A stretch of DNA of 64,000 bases from Lamellibrachia satsuma (Eukaryota > Annelida > Polychaeta > Sabellida > Siboglinidae), in the NCBI GenBank assembly GCA_033239005.1, contig BSQZ01000037.1, positions 2,515,001 through 2,579,000 on the forward strand. The letters run 5' to 3'. Position 1 is the first letter of the stretch; every line of letters starts with the position of its first letter. Under the pieces are notes generated by a model. That model was not told the DNA's origin, searched no databases, and saw nothing but the letters and a program-made list of their open reading frames with translations. The translations under genes were made by a program, and so were the position numbers. Positions 37,417 to 64,000 of this stretch are shown piece by piece.

Positions 37417-64000
<26,584 letters not shown>

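Overview
The window is a nuclear chromosome segment from an intron-rich, AT-rich animal genome, most likely a non-vertebrate. The genes are metazoan (xanthine dehydrogenase, METTL24-like membrane-anchored methyltransferases) with short GT-AG exons. The repeats are typical of invertebrates: Ty3/gypsy, CR1/Jockey-like LINEs, hAT, piggyBac, tRNA-derived SINEs and many mini- and microsatellites. I cannot name the species.

Layout. 1-3665: the 5' end of a Ty3/gypsy retrotransposon on the minus strand (LTR, gag, degraded pol), sitting in an intron of XDH copy 1. 3770-8108 (+): the last seven exons of XDH copy 1. 10877-19287 (-): METTL24-like gene B, five exons, all splice phases compatible. METTL24-like gene A (16125-18286, -, three exons, own poly(A) signal) lies inside intron 1 of gene B, and intron 2 of gene B carries a 5'-truncated LINE. 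19.7-28.6 kb: repeat territory with two related LINE fragments, a hairpin-bearing repeat, a CCATGG-rich block, a 75-bp satellite abutting an LTR-like sequence, and an RTE-like remnant. 29065-36077 (+): a probable two-exon piggyBac-derived gene whose transposase domain is interrupted by 20 in-frame 11-residue repeats and has lost the second catalytic Asp. Its 4.8-kb intron holds a THAP-type exon, a complete non-autonomous hAT element with an 8-bp target duplication, and a LINE fragment. 37417-64000 (-): XDH copy 2, 30 exons, lacking only about the first 150 residues, which lie beyond the right edge.

The two XDH copies are convergent. Their last seven exons correspond one to one and some intron edges are alike, so they are duplicates. 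XDH oxidises hypoxanthine and xanthine to uric acid, and copy 2 keeps the xanthine-type active-site residues. The METTL24-like proteins look like signal-anchored lumenal proteins with divergent cofactor motifs. The introns of XDH copy 2 hold large minisatellites (44, 32 and 62-63 bp units) and dispersed repeats.

Exon boundaries were placed by hand from splice signals, reading phase and remembered family sequence; no alignment or search was run.
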